A stretch of 64,000 nt of DNA from Pseudoalteromonas arctica A 37-1-2 (GTDB taxonomy: Bacteria > Pseudomonadota > Gammaproteobacteria > Enterobacterales > Alteromonadaceae): the NCBI RefSeq assembly GCF_000238395.3, contig NZ_CP011025.1, forward strand, positions 1,488,001 through 1,552,000, given 5' to 3'. Positions 33,196 through 41,453 of this stretch are shown here, one piece after another. Position numbers and translations under genes: made by a program. The notes under the pieces were generated by a model. That model saw only the letters and a list, made by a program, of their open reading frames with translations, did no database searches and was not told where the DNA came from. Numbering within the stretch: the first letter of the stretch is position 1; each line of letters begins with the position of its first letter.

Positions 33196-33817
33196 CATAG
33201 CGCTATGCTACCACCAAGCCGCCGCCCCTTGCTCAATGCAAGAGGGCGCGCAGCTGCTTGCATCGGCAATAAAAGACGACTCGCGCACAGATAAGCCAGC
33301 ACAATATAACGCGCTGCTTTTATCTGTAAGCGCAAATGACCCCACCGCACTAGCTAGCAAGCTCAGCACAATAAATGAATACTGCCCAATAGCCGAGTTC
33401 ATCGCCTGCGCGCAATACGGCCAAAGCCAAAGCACGCTAGAGCAAAGCAAGCTGGCAACGTACGAAGGCCAGAGTTTAGAGTGGCAAATAAACGCCCTAC
33501 AAAACTGGCTGCCCCTGCGTGAAAAACAAATGGCAGCTGAGTTAGTGGCCGCGAGCGACAGCGGCAAGCAGTTAGTAACCACCATCGACGATGCACTAAC
33601 CCAAGCCGCAGAGCTAAAAACCGCCCGCGACCAGCGATTAAATCAAGCGCAGTTCACAGCAAAAAGCAGCGCCGTAGATGTGCAATTAATTACTGCAGGA
33701 AGCGCCAAGCAGCTAGCCGATGCAATCACCCGCAAAGGCAGCTACCAAATGTATTGGGCAATGTGCGTATTTGTAGGCCAAGTAGCCGAGCTAAATAGAA
33801 TTAAAGAGGTATTATGA
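33188..33817 (+). CDS. Phage tail-region protein, unknown function
   Basis: 209 residues, mostly helical (TAGSAKQLADAITRKGSYQMYWAMCVFVGQVAELNRIKEVL near the end), with Cys-containing N-terminus HNIALCYHQAAAPCSMQEGAQLLASAI. Overlaps both neighbours. Not recognised beyond K139-like context. Confidence 0.65.
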   Translation: MHNIALCYHQAAAPCSMQEGAQLLASAIKDDSRTDKPAQYNALLLSVSANDPTALASKLSTINEYCPIAEFIACAQYGQSQSTLEQSKLATYEGQSLEWQINALQNWLPLREKQMAAELVAASDSGKQLVTTIDDALTQAAELKTARDQRLNQAQFTAKSSAVDVQLITAGSAKQLADAITRKGSYQMYWAMCVFVGQVAELNRIKEVL

Positions 33818-34299
33818 GCATAGCACTCGACGGCTGGAACGTGCCGGGGTTCGAAACCCGCGTAAACGCAGGCGTAAAATTAGCCGGTGGAGATATGTCA
33901 GGCCTTGGCAGCTTTTCACTAAGTAGCGACCAAGGCGTAAAGTCGGGCACACTAACCGTAAATACTAAAATCCCATTTAACGAAAGCGCTAGCCTGGCAT
34001 TATTAATAAGCAAAGCAAAAGCGCTGGACGAAAACGGCGCACGTATTATTTACACAGTAAATAACGAGCTAGCCGCAGCATATAAAATACGTAAAGCAAA
34101 ATTCGATGGCGACATAAGCGCCAGCGAAATAGAAAACAAAAAAGGCTGGCAAGTAGCATTTAAACTGGTAGAAGTGCAATCTGTATCAGAGCGCGAGCAG
34201 CAGCAGCTAGACGAGCAAGCAACCGAAAGCGCCCAGCCGCAAGCAACAACCAGCAACGACGACGTACAAAATAAATTTAACGAGGTCGAAGGGCCATGA
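33814..34299 (+). CDS. Putative baseplate complex protein
   Basis: 161 residues. MSIALDGWNVPGFETRVNAGVKLAGGDMSGLGSFSLSSDQGVKSGTLTVNTKIPF suggests a beta-rich baseplate protein, with a Gln/Glu-rich C-terminal tail (QQLDEQATESAQPQATTSN). Located before the hub and spike genes and overlapping both neighbours by four bases, in the position of P2 U. Function inferred from order. Confidence 0.6.
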   Translation: MSIALDGWNVPGFETRVNAGVKLAGGDMSGLGSFSLSSDQGVKSGTLTVNTKIPFNESASLALLISKAKALDENGARIIYTVNNELAAAYKIRKAKFDGDISASEIENKKGWQVAFKLVEVQSVSEREQQQLDEQATESAQPQATTSNDDVQNKFNEVEGP

Positions 34300-35000
34300 G
34301 TGCTCGCCTCTCTAACACGCTAACAATTGGCGGCAACACAGTAACCAATATTGTTAGCAAAACCGTGCAGCTAGACATTGCCAGCACAGGCCGCGCAAAA
34401 TTTGAAGTAGTCGCAGAGCAAGAGCCAAGCGGGTTGGTCGAGCTGCACCTAGGTTACACACTTGATAATATGATCCCGTATTTCCTTGGCGTAATAGAGT
34501 CAAAGCACCAAGCCAACGGCCGCTGGTATTTAACCTGCCGCGAACTGCTAGGCGCGTTAAGTTTTCCCGCCCCGCTTGCTATTCGTCACGCAACAATAAA
34601 GGCCGTGCTCGATGAATTGGCAAAGCTCGGTGTTGAGTTCGTAACACCTGAAAACGCCGAATATTTAAATAAAATAGCACCCGCGTTTTATCACAGCGGC
34701 ACAGGTATTGAGGCGCTTAGGCAAGTAGCTAAAGTGTGGGGCATTAGCGATTTTATATTTCAGCAGCGCCCAGATGGCAAAATATTTGTCGGCAGCTGGC
34801 ACGACTCGCGCTGGCCACTCGCAGCAATAAACGACTTTCCAGAGCACACAATAACAGCTAAAAGCTCAACCACCGGCGAGCTAATAGCTATCCCAAAATT
34901 AAGACCAGGCATACAAATAAACGGCCGCCACATAACCGAAGTAACACTAATCAACGACAGGATGCACATACGATGGTCAAACAAGCCATTAAACGCCTAA
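34296..35000 (+). CDS. Baseplate hub protein (gpD-like)
   Basis: 234 residues. TLTIGGNTVTNIVSKTVQLDIASTGRAKFEVVAEQEPSGLVELHLGYTLDNMIPYFLGVIES is like the first barrel of gpD/gp27 hubs, and the middle (KAVLDELAKLGVEFVTPE ... ALRQVAKVWGISDFIFQQRPDGKIFVG) matches their insertion domain. Shorter than P2 D (~387), so a compact hub. The downstream spike gene starts within its last 28 bases. Confidence 0.7.
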   Translation: MSARLSNTLTIGGNTVTNIVSKTVQLDIASTGRAKFEVVAEQEPSGLVELHLGYTLDNMIPYFLGVIESKHQANGRWYLTCRELLGALSFPAPLAIRHATIKAVLDELAKLGVEFVTPENAEYLNKIAPAFYHSGTGIEALRQVAKVWGISDFIFQQRPDGKIFVGSWHDSRWPLAAINDFPEHTITAKSSTTGELIAIPKLRPGIQINGRHITEVTLINDRMHIRWSNKPLNA

Positions 35001-35926
35001 TACAGCGCTACTTTCCAGAGCTAAGCGAGCGTAAACACCTGCCGCAATTGGCGCGCATTGAAAAAATATATGACCTACCAAGCGGTGGCGCAGCCATAAG
35101 CACCGCATTTAGGCCGCTAAAAGCAGCCGACGTGCAGCTATTAAACCCGCTAACAGGCGAGCCATTAGCCGTGCCCGTATTTCAACAGGTAACACTCGGC
35201 ACAGGGCAAGCATCCGACCACGGATTATTAAACGAACCAGCGCCAGGCATGCATTGTTTAATACAGTATATTGATGGCCTAAACAGCCATGCCGTGATCA
35301 CCAATTTACTGCCATGGCAAAGCCTAGTGTCCGAGCACAAGCGAACAGATGTAACGCTGCAGCAAAGTAGCCGCAGCAAAATACAAGGTCGCGACGGTAA
35401 CTGGAACACCACAACCGACGGCGACATAACCCAAACCAGCGACACAAATAAAACAACAGCACGCAGCAGCGAGCAAAATTACCACGAGCGCAGCGCCAAC
35501 ATAGCCACGCACGACACGCTAAAAATAGACGGCAATCAAGTAACCGAAATAATGGGCGCGCTAAAAACTGTGGTGGGTGAAAAAGCCTTAATCGTTGCAC
35601 TTGAAGGGTTATTGCTAGGCAGTAAAAAGCAGGTAGACATTGAAGCCACCGAAAACATGAACCTAACCACACTCAAAACCCTACACGCCAAAGCCACCGA
35701 ACTGGCAAAGGTAGAAGGCAAAACCGTGTGGCTGGGAAATAACTCAGTAAACGTAGCGCAAGTACTGCTAGATTTAATAAGCCTGGTTAAAGATATAAAC
35801 CAAAGCCTAGAAACCCACGGTCACACAAAAACAGGTGCGGGGCCACCAATTACCAAGGGAAAGTTTGCGGGCCACAAATCAACAGCCAGCAGCTTAAAAA
35901 GCACACTAGAGCCAATAGTAGAGTAA
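34973..35926 (+). CDS. Baseplate spike protein (gpV-like)
   Basis: 317 residues. The N-terminal OB-like part (KHLPQLARIEKIYDLPSGGAAISTAFRP; VLQLLNPLTGE-type loop; PAPGMHCLIQYIDGLNSHAVITNLLPW) is followed by a repetitive polar beta-helix region (GRDGNWNTTTDGDITQTSDTNKTT) and a C-terminal segment with ETHGHTKTGAGPP, whose His residues recall the metal-binding apex of phage spikes. Last gene of the late operon, 110 bases before attR. It lacks a separate P2-type D regulator or ogr behind it. Confidence 0.72.
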   Translation: MVKQAIKRLIQRYFPELSERKHLPQLARIEKIYDLPSGGAAISTAFRPLKAADVQLLNPLTGEPLAVPVFQQVTLGTGQASDHGLLNEPAPGMHCLIQYIDGLNSHAVITNLLPWQSLVSEHKRTDVTLQQSSRSKIQGRDGNWNTTTDGDITQTSDTNKTTARSSEQNYHERSANIATHDTLKIDGNQVTEIMGALKTVVGEKALIVALEGLLLGSKKQVDIEATENMNLTTLKTLHAKATELAKVEGKTVWLGNNSVNVAQVLLDLISLVKDINQSLETHGHTKTGAGPPITKGKFAGHKSTASSLKSTLEPIVE

Positions 35927-35958
35927 GCAGAGAGATTACAAGACAGTTTGAAAAGGGG

Positions 35959-35979
35959 TGTGTATAAAAGTGTGTACAA
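35959..35979 (+). promoter_or_regulatory. Putative integrase arm-type sites, right side
   Basis: TGTGTATAA (35959-35967) and TGTGTACAA (35971-35979), 12 bp apart, match the repeats next to int. They lie 59-79 bp inside attR. Confidence 0.55.
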
Positions 35980-36024
35980 ATTATTTTATGTATTATTTTA
36001 AGTTTTTATAAAACAATTGATTAG

Positions 36025-36084
36025 CTAGTTTTGATTATAGTCGTGCCAATAGATTGTTGCTTGATTTTGCTCTTGATATGCCAT
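36025..36084 (-). pseudogene. sbcB: Displaced native 5' end of sbcB
   Basis: From ATG at 36084-36082 the minus strand reads MAYQEQNQATIYWHDYNQN then stop, the last four codons being phage sequence. TIYWHDY is the start of exonuclease I, whose body lies at 1-1200. CAGGG upstream could be its ribosome binding site. This fragment would rejoin the gene on prophage excision. The rest of 35980-36342 shows no gene. Confidence 0.88.
36038..36057. other. attR core
   Basis: Second copy of the att repeat (exact 36038-36051, one mismatch to 36057). On the minus strand it encodes the IYWHDY codons of the displaced sbcB beginning. Confidence 0.9.
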
Positions 36085-36342
36085 TTGAAAACCCTGAGTA
36101 GTTAACTTAAAAGCGCCTAAATACGCGCCAAGTTACTAAAATAATGAATTATTTAGATTATGGCATATGGGCGAGGGAGTTTATAGGTTTGGGGGATAAA
36201 TGATGTGTTAGTACACTTTTTTAATTTTGAGGGCAAGGACTTACCTAATGCTTAATTAAGTAGTTCCAAAGTGGGCTTTATTGCTGCGAATAAAATTAAC
36301 TGTTACATTTGTAATCATATTATACGAAAGGACTCTGTAAAA

Positions 36343-38187
36343 ATGAAACTCAATCAAGTTTTATCAATTGTTAACCAAGTCGAAAAATCTAAATTCATTT
36401 CGTGTCTCGACCGCCTTTGTTCTGATGCTGCGAAAAATAATAAAAAACTAGCTAAAACAATAGACAATATTGACGGTCAAATTAAAAACGCATCTGGTAG
36501 CGAAATTACCCAATTATTCCATACGGTCAGAGATTTTTTTAAATGCTCTGTAAAAGATCAAATATTAATGAGTACAGCACAACTCAACTTGCTAGTTAAT
36601 ATTTTGAGTCGTGATGGGAATGGAGTTGCTCGAATTAGCTGGATTGAATCGCTTTATGAGAAAGAGTGGGCTGAATTATCAAGGCTTTCTAAAGAGCTTA
36701 AAGAGTATATTCAACAAAATTCGGCTGAAAGCATTTTAGAAAGAAATCGCGCCTTGAAAATTTATCATTCGTGCATGAAAGAAGCATACTTTAATGATGA
36801 AAAGAACAATCGCGATGCTAAAGTAACTGACGATGAGCGCAGCATTCTGAATGTGCTTGCAGATGAGTTGAATTTAACAACAGATGAATGCGCTGCTGTA
36901 GAGCATTTAGTCGATGTTATTCCTAAAAATGGAGTGTTGGATGCTTTAAATAGCCTGAGGGATATGGGGTTATTGTTTATAAGTAAAAAGCGCCAAGAAG
37001 TGTTCATTCCAGATGAAATAGTAACTTTACTTAATGAAATTCAAGGGAAAGATTTAGCTGATAAATATATATTAAGAATCCTTAGAACTCTTACAGACGC
37101 TGAGCTTTCAAATGCACTCAAAGCGCATGGGCGTAAAATAAGAGGCGTAAGCCGAACTGATAAGATTCAAACAATTATTCATTCAGGACTTAGCGCAGCT
37201 AAATTATTATCAGACGATATTCACAATGTTGAAGATAATCAAAATCAACGTAAAGAACGCTTAAAACAGTTAATACAAGACTTAGAAATTGACACAGAAA
37301 AACTTGGTACTACTTTAGATGAACGTATTGGTTTAATACTGTCATCGCTATCAGGTGCAACAGAAAAGGAGTTTGATTCCCTCAGTGCTAGTGGATTTAA
37401 GCAGCTTCTAAAAACATTAGAAGAACATTTCCCAACAATGCAGGTAGTGCTTAAAGAAGCATTTGAGCTTGAAGCTAATCAAATAATAGATACTGAACAA
37501 TTACGTGCCTTAAGTATTACACCTCACGATATTCTATATTTACTTTCAAATGATGAAGTAAGGGAAGTTAGAGATAGTATGGGGCTATCTAAACGAGGTA
37601 ATGCGCGTTTTGCTATTTTAGAAAGCTTTGCTAACGCGACTGATAAACTAATTGAAAATTACGACGCACTAGCGCGCCGCGATATTAATACTCTTAGAGA
37701 AGCTGGTGCAGATGTAACAGAAGCTGATATTGGTGTTAAGTTTGAAGAAGTCACAAAAGCAATTTTTGAACTACTAGAGCTTAATATCGACGAGGACCTT
37801 CGTAAAGACTTAAATACCGCTAAAGATAAAGCAGATATCGTAATTTCACTCAGTGATAACGATATAATTATAGGTGAAGCAAAAACATGTAAAAATGGAG
37901 ATTTTGCCAAATATTCAACAACATCGCGCCAAGTAAAAGCCTATGTAACTCGTGCAGAAAACCAGGGTAAGCGCGTTGCACAAGTGTTGATCATCGCCCC
38001 CAGCTTTTCAGATGATTTCATTGAGTCCGCCGAAATGGATACTGAAGTAAATATCTCATTGTTAGAAGCGCATGGTCTTAAGTTAATACTTGATGCTTAC
38101 AAATCTAAACGTAATCCAAGTTTCGCTCCTAAGTTACTTACTAAAGGTGGTTTGTTAAAAGCAGAGTTAATAGCCAAGAATATTTAA
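36343..38187 (+). CDS. Large protein with PD-(D/E)xK nuclease-like C-terminal domain
   Basis: 614 residues, unidentified as a whole. The last ~150 hold a restriction-endonuclease-like core: GVKFEEVTKAIFELL (helix Glu), KADIVISLSDNDIIIGEAKTCKNG (Asp, then E-x-K) and RQVKAYVTRAENQGKRVAQVLIIAP. The N-terminal two thirds are helical and charged, with a segment LRTLTDAELSNALKAHGRKIRG-VSRTDKIQTIIHSG resembling DNA-binding SAP/helical modules. AAAGGA precedes the ATG at 36343; a longer frame from 36271 has no binding site. It could be a defence or repair nuclease; standing alone next to the phage attachment site and divergent from sbcB. Confidence 0.6.
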   Translation: MKLNQVLSIVNQVEKSKFISCLDRLCSDAAKNNKKLAKTIDNIDGQIKNASGSEITQLFHTVRDFFKCSVKDQILMSTAQLNLLVNILSRDGNGVARISWIESLYEKEWAELSRLSKELKEYIQQNSAESILERNRALKIYHSCMKEAYFNDEKNNRDAKVTDDERSILNVLADELNLTTDECAAVEHLVDVIPKNGVLDALNSLRDMGLLFISKKRQEVFIPDEIVTLLNEIQGKDLADKYILRILRTLTDAELSNALKAHGRKIRGVSRTDKIQTIIHSGLSAAKLLSDDIHNVEDNQNQRKERLKQLIQDLEIDTEKLGTTLDERIGLILSSLSGATEKEFDSLSASGFKQLLKTLEEHFPTMQVVLKEAFELEANQIIDTEQLRALSITPHDILYLLSNDEVREVRDSMGLSKRGNARFAILESFANATDKLIENYDALARRDINTLREAGADVTEADIGVKFEEVTKAIFELLELNIDEDLRKDLNTAKDKADIVISLSDNDIIIGEAKTCKNGDFAKYSTTSRQVKAYVTRAENQGKRVAQVLIIAPSFSDDFIESAEMDTEVNISLLEAHGLKLILDAYKSKRNPSFAPKLLTKGGLLKAELIAKNI

Positions 38188-38258
38188 GGCAGACACTAAA
38201 GGCATGTACTAACTTTAAAAATTAGTTAATTTAATAAAAGAAAGATCTACCTAATACA

Positions 38259-39071
38259 ATGAGATTAAAATTAAAAGTAACATTCCTTTGCTCATTCCTT
38301 ATATCTACTAGTGCTTTAGCTGGACTGGCTAAAGTTCAAGTAAATGGCTTTGTCCTTGAATACGAGCTAGCTGGTAAAGGTAAACATACTATTTTTCTTG
38401 AAGCGGGCGGCTCTGCTGGTTTAAGTGATTGGGACCCGGTTTTTGAATCACTTACCAAACACGGTAAAGTTATACGGTATTCTCGTATTGGTAATGGTGG
38501 TTCTACGCAAATAAAGAAAAACTATAGCTCAGAAGAATATGCAGCGGAGGTTGAGTTATTACTCAAAACACTGAAAATAGATGAGCCTGTTGTATATATT
38601 GCGCATTCTTATGGTGCTTATATTGCACGTGTATTTGCTGCAACATACCCTAATCAGATTAAAGCGTTGATGTTAATTGAGCCTGCATCAGAGCACGATG
38701 TAGATATTATGCGCGCGATTGATTTGCCACGCGCTGAAAAAGAAATTGCAGCAATAAAGCTCGACGATATGAAAAATGGAATGTCGAATCAGTATTTAGA
38801 TTTTTGGGCAAAACGCCCGCTACCAGATTATCCACAAATTGCTGATATACCCGTGACAGTAATTGCCTCAGTTAAAAAGTATAAAAAGTCATCTGTATTA
38901 TTTTTTACCGACAAAGCGCGGGAAATGTGGGGCGACTTACATTCAAAGTGGGCTAATGCATTTCCTCAAGGTGAAATAGTTATAACAGATAAAAGCTATC
39001 ACTACCCGCAAAAAGATGAGCCAGAAATGGTTGTAGCCCAAGTAGTTAAGTTGCTTGAACGTACTAAATAA
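38259..39071 (+). CDS. Secreted alpha/beta hydrolase
   Basis: 270 residues. A signal peptide (KLKVTFLCSFLISTSALAG, cleavage after ALA) is followed by an alpha/beta-hydrolase fold: HTIFLEAGGSAGLSDWDPVFESL (oxyanion strand), the nucleophile elbow IAHSYGAYIARVFA, an acidic site near SEHDVD/DIPVTVIAS and the catalytic His near ITDKSYHYPQKDEP. Esterase or lipase-like activity in the periplasm is likely; the substrate is unknown. No strong Shine-Dalgarno. Confidence 0.75.
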   Translation: MRLKLKVTFLCSFLISTSALAGLAKVQVNGFVLEYELAGKGKHTIFLEAGGSAGLSDWDPVFESLTKHGKVIRYSRIGNGGSTQIKKNYSSEEYAAEVELLLKTLKIDEPVVYIAHSYGAYIARVFAATYPNQIKALMLIEPASEHDVDIMRAIDLPRAEKEIAAIKLDDMKNGMSNQYLDFWAKRPLPDYPQIADIPVTVIASVKKYKKSSVLFFTDKAREMWGDLHSKWANAFPQGEIVITDKSYHYPQKDEPEMVVAQVVKLLERTK

Positions 39072-39129
39072 GGTGTTGGTTCGGTTGCTGATTGTATAAA
39101 TACCAATTGCCGTAAATTAGTAATTTGGC

Positions 39130-39244
39130 ATTAGACTAAAGTCTATAGGTTAGATTTATTCACTTATTAGGTTTGTTTTAATCGTTTGTCGGTTTTGTGT
39201 TAATTCTCTAAAGTTTAGTTGTCGGCAACAAGTACGACTAACTA
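39130..39244 (+). promoter_or_regulatory. Conserved leader of small secreted protein family, copy 1
   Basis: About 115 bases shared with 42251-42366 and 53899-54014. It starts with the inverted repeat TAGACT-AA-AGTCTA, contains CACTTATTAGGTTTG, two TTGTCGG boxes about 40 bases apart and ends AACAAGTACGAC. Each copy lies upstream of a paralogous gene, here separated from it by a MITE-like insert. Confidence 0.8.
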
Positions 39245-39404
39245 ATACCAATTTTATTAAAACATGATCATTTTAGCGAATTAAATAACTCACTAACGGC
39301 GTTAAAAATTACTTATATAGAACGACTATATTTCATAATTTTTGCCTTGTTATTAAGCTATTTTCTTGACGCTAAAAAAGCTCACTAATTTAAACAATTG
39401 GCAT
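39245..39404. mobile_element. MITE-like palindromic element
   Basis: A 160-bp insert found only in copy 1 of the cassette. Ends are near-inverted (ATACCAATT and AATTGGCAT). Inside, TTTTAGCG faces CGCTAAAA, AAAAATTA faces TAATTTTT and TATAG faces CTATA, so the whole folds into a long hairpin. No coding capacity. A shorter sequence with similar ends stands at 39100-39131. Confidence 0.65.
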
Positions 39405-39419
39405 AACAGGACTACGACC

Positions 39420-39824
39420 ATGAAAACACTTATCAAAACTATCGCTCTTAGCTCACTACTTACATGTTCAGCTGCTGCAATGGCTGAGCAAAGTGATTAC
39501 AAATTAATGGTTATTGAAACTGCAACAGCGCCACAGCCACTTGAGCAATCATTTAATAGCTGCGCACTGAATGTTAAGTCAAAAAATTACGCTGAGGCTG
39601 AAGCAATTTGTACTAAAGCAATTGCGCTTTTAAAAGACGCAGATGGCCCTAAATTTAAAGTACGCCAACTTACATCGTTTGCATTAAGTAACCGTGGTGT
39701 TGCACGTTTAAAAGCGAATAACGACACTGCTGGCCTTGCTGATTTATACGAAGCAAACCAAATGTCTACAAGTACAATGGTATCGCACAACTTAACTCGC
39801 GCTAAAGAAGAGCTTTCTTTATAA
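39420..39824 (+). CDS. Small secreted TPR-like protein, paralogue 1
   Basis: 134 residues. Signal peptide TLIKTIALSSLLTCSAAAMAEQ (cleavage after AMA), then a mature ~112-residue helical domain with two conserved Cys (FNSCALNVKSKNYAEAEAICTKAIALLK) likely forming a disulfide; the YAEAEAICTKAI and SNRGVARLKANNDTAGLADLYEA segments resemble TPR helices. Paralogues at 42381 (very close) and 54030 (more diverged). ATG at 39420 follows CAGGA; a longer frame from 39366 would destroy the signal peptide. Function unknown, periplasmic. Confidence 0.8.
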   Translation: MKTLIKTIALSSLLTCSAAAMAEQSDYKLMVIETATAPQPLEQSFNSCALNVKSKNYAEAEAICTKAIALLKDADGPKFKVRQLTSFALSNRGVARLKANNDTAGLADLYEANQMSTSTMVSHNLTRAKEELSL

Positions 39825-39850
39825 ACACTTTATAAACACTTTATAAACAC
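39818..39850 (+). repeat. Three tandem 11-bp repeats
   Basis: TTTATAAACAC three times in a row, spanning the stop codon of paralogue 1; paralogue 2 has a single related TTTTATAAAGTGC at this place. Confidence 0.85.
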
Positions 39851-39894
39851 TTTATAAAGTGCTTACCAAAAGCATGTTATAAAATAGCGAGAGT

Positions 39895-39937
39895 AAAAAA
39901 ACCCATGTTAGGTTAATTCCTAACATGGGTTTTTTGT
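39895..39937 (+). terminator. Terminator of paralogue 1
   Basis: ACCCATGTTAGG (39901-39912) and CCTAACATGGGT (39919-39930), six-base loop and T run. It is preceded by TAGCGAGAGTAAAAAA, which also precedes the terminator of paralogue 2. Confidence 0.88.
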
Positions 39938-40126
39938 TTTATTTAACGCGTGAGTTAATAGTTTAAATACGTTAATAGAGTAGGGTGTGTATTTATAATT
40001 AATATTTTGGGTATGCTTGTTTAGGCTACGCGAATATAATGCGAGATAATCGTATAAAAAATAATAACCCTTCTGCTTTGCTTGTTTTGAGCAAGGTATC
40101 ATTAAATAAATATTGAGATTTAAACC

Positions 40127-41377
40127 ATGGCACCAGGAACCAGCCTAAGCGTACTTGAAATAAGTGCGATATTTTTATCAATTACCGCGTTACTCACCTA
40201 TGTAAACCATCGCTTTATTGGCTTGCCAACAACCATTGGCGTTATGGTTATTTCGATGCTTTTATCTATCGGCGCTATATTTTTGGGCTTTTTAGGGTTT
40301 GATGATCTTATAGATTACGAAGTGAGCTTGCTCGATCAGTTAGATTTTACTGAAGTTTTGCTTGATGGCATGCTCTCTATGCTGCTTTTTGCTGGGGCGC
40401 TGCATGTAAATGTTAGCGATTTAAGGCGCTATAAATTGCCAATAGGTATTTTGGCCTGTGTTGGTACGTTGTTATCTACGGTTATTATTGCAGGCGCGCT
40501 TTATTTAGTACTTCCTTTGCTTGGTTTTGATTTAGCGTTTATTTGGTGTTTACTGTTTGGCGCATTAATTTCGCCAACCGATCCGATTGCGGTAATGGGT
40601 ATTTTACAATCTGCGGGTGCGCCTAAAAGTATTGAAACCGTGATTGCGGGTGAATCGTTGTTTAACGATGGTATAGGCGTGGTTATTTTTGTGCTTTTAT
40701 TGGGTGTTTTATCAAGTGGTGATATTCCTACAACCTATTATGTAGCGCACACGCTGGCGGTTGAAGCCGGTGGCGGTATTGTTTTTGGTTTGGTATTAGG
40801 TGGTATTTTATATTACTTACTTAAAAGTATTGATAGTTACCAAGAAGAAGTACTACTTACTTTAGCGGGCGTTATTGGTGGTTATGCACTTGCAAGCCAT
40901 TGGCATTTGTCGGGCCCTCTTGCAATGGTAATGATGGGGTTAATGGTGGGCAATCATGGTCGTAGTATGGCTATGAGCGACAAAACACGCCATTACGTTG
41001 ATTTATTTTGGGAGCTGATTGACGAAATTTTAAATGCCATTTTATTTGTACTCATAGGGCTTGAAGTCGTCATGATTGCATTTTCGAGTAATTTATTTAT
41101 TGCTGGTGGCTTAACTATTTTTATAGCGTTAATGGCACGTTTAATTGTTGTGGGTATAACAACCACTACATTTAATAAGCAATTAGAGTTGCCATCTGGC
41201 GCGTGGAAAGTTTTAACCTGGGGTGGCTTGCGTGGTGGTATTTCGGTTGCACTGGTATTGCAACTACCTGATGGGAACGAGCGCGATATTTTATTGGCTC
41301 TCACTTATGCGGTTGTGGTGTTTTCTATTTTAATTCAGGGTTTGAGTATTGGTAAAGTAGCCAAAGCTATCCGTTAA
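40127..41377 (+). CDS. CPA1-family Na+/H+ antiporter (NhaP-like)
   Basis: Exchanges Na+ (or K+) for protons across the inner membrane. 416 residues with about 12 hydrophobic segments. Signature motifs: FGALISPTDPIAVMGIL (transport-site Asp) and VIAGESLFNDGIGVVIF (ND motif), plus WGGLRGGISVALVLQLP near the end. There is no long cytoplasmic C-terminal domain. Fits a marine bacterium handling sodium. Stands alone between terminators. Confidence 0.9.
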   Translation: MAPGTSLSVLEISAIFLSITALLTYVNHRFIGLPTTIGVMVISMLLSIGAIFLGFLGFDDLIDYEVSLLDQLDFTEVLLDGMLSMLLFAGALHVNVSDLRRYKLPIGILACVGTLLSTVIIAGALYLVLPLLGFDLAFIWCLLFGALISPTDPIAVMGILQSAGAPKSIETVIAGESLFNDGIGVVIFVLLLGVLSSGDIPTTYYVAHTLAVEAGGGIVFGLVLGGILYYLLKSIDSYQEEVLLTLAGVIGGYALASHWHLSGPLAMVMMGLMVGNHGRSMAMSDKTRHYVDLFWELIDEILNAILFVLIGLEVVMIAFSSNLFIAGGLTIFIALMARLIVVGITTTTFNKQLELPSGAWKVLTWGGLRGGISVALVLQLPDGNERDILLALTYAVVVFSILIQGLSIGKVAKAIR

Positions 41378-41390
41378 ATATAATTTTTTA

Positions 41391-41430
41391 AAAAGCGTGT
41401 GAAATAGCTGTATTTCACACGCTTTTTATT
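41391..41430. terminator. Bidirectional terminator
   Basis: AAAAGCGTGTGAAAT (41391-41405), loop AGCTGT and ATTTCACACGCTTTT (41412-41426), flanked by A and T runs; serves the antiporter and the convergent gene at 41454. Confidence 0.9.
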
Positions 41431-41453
41431 TTTCTTATAAAACAAAAGGGCAA

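Larger units (their letters stand above)
1200..36051. mobile_element. P2/K139-like prophage integrated in sbcB
   Basis: The element is delimited by direct repeats at 1200-1213 and 36038-36051. It contains a tyrosine integrase, lysogeny switch, replication protein of the gpA type, Ogr-like activator, and P2-type head, tail and baseplate genes. Portal and terminase run leftward and the capsid genes rightward, as in P2. The sheath and tube genes are of the DUF2586/DUF2597 kind, which I associate with Vibrio phage K139/kappa rather than P2 FI/FII. All essential structural modules have open frames, so the prophage may be inducible. Confidence 0.95.

Noticed and set aside
31624..36051. DGR reverse transcriptase, Avd gene or template repeat near the variable gene
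   Set aside because: All frames downstream are tail-region proteins; none has RT motifs (YxDD), and no second copy of the VR constants was found in the window.
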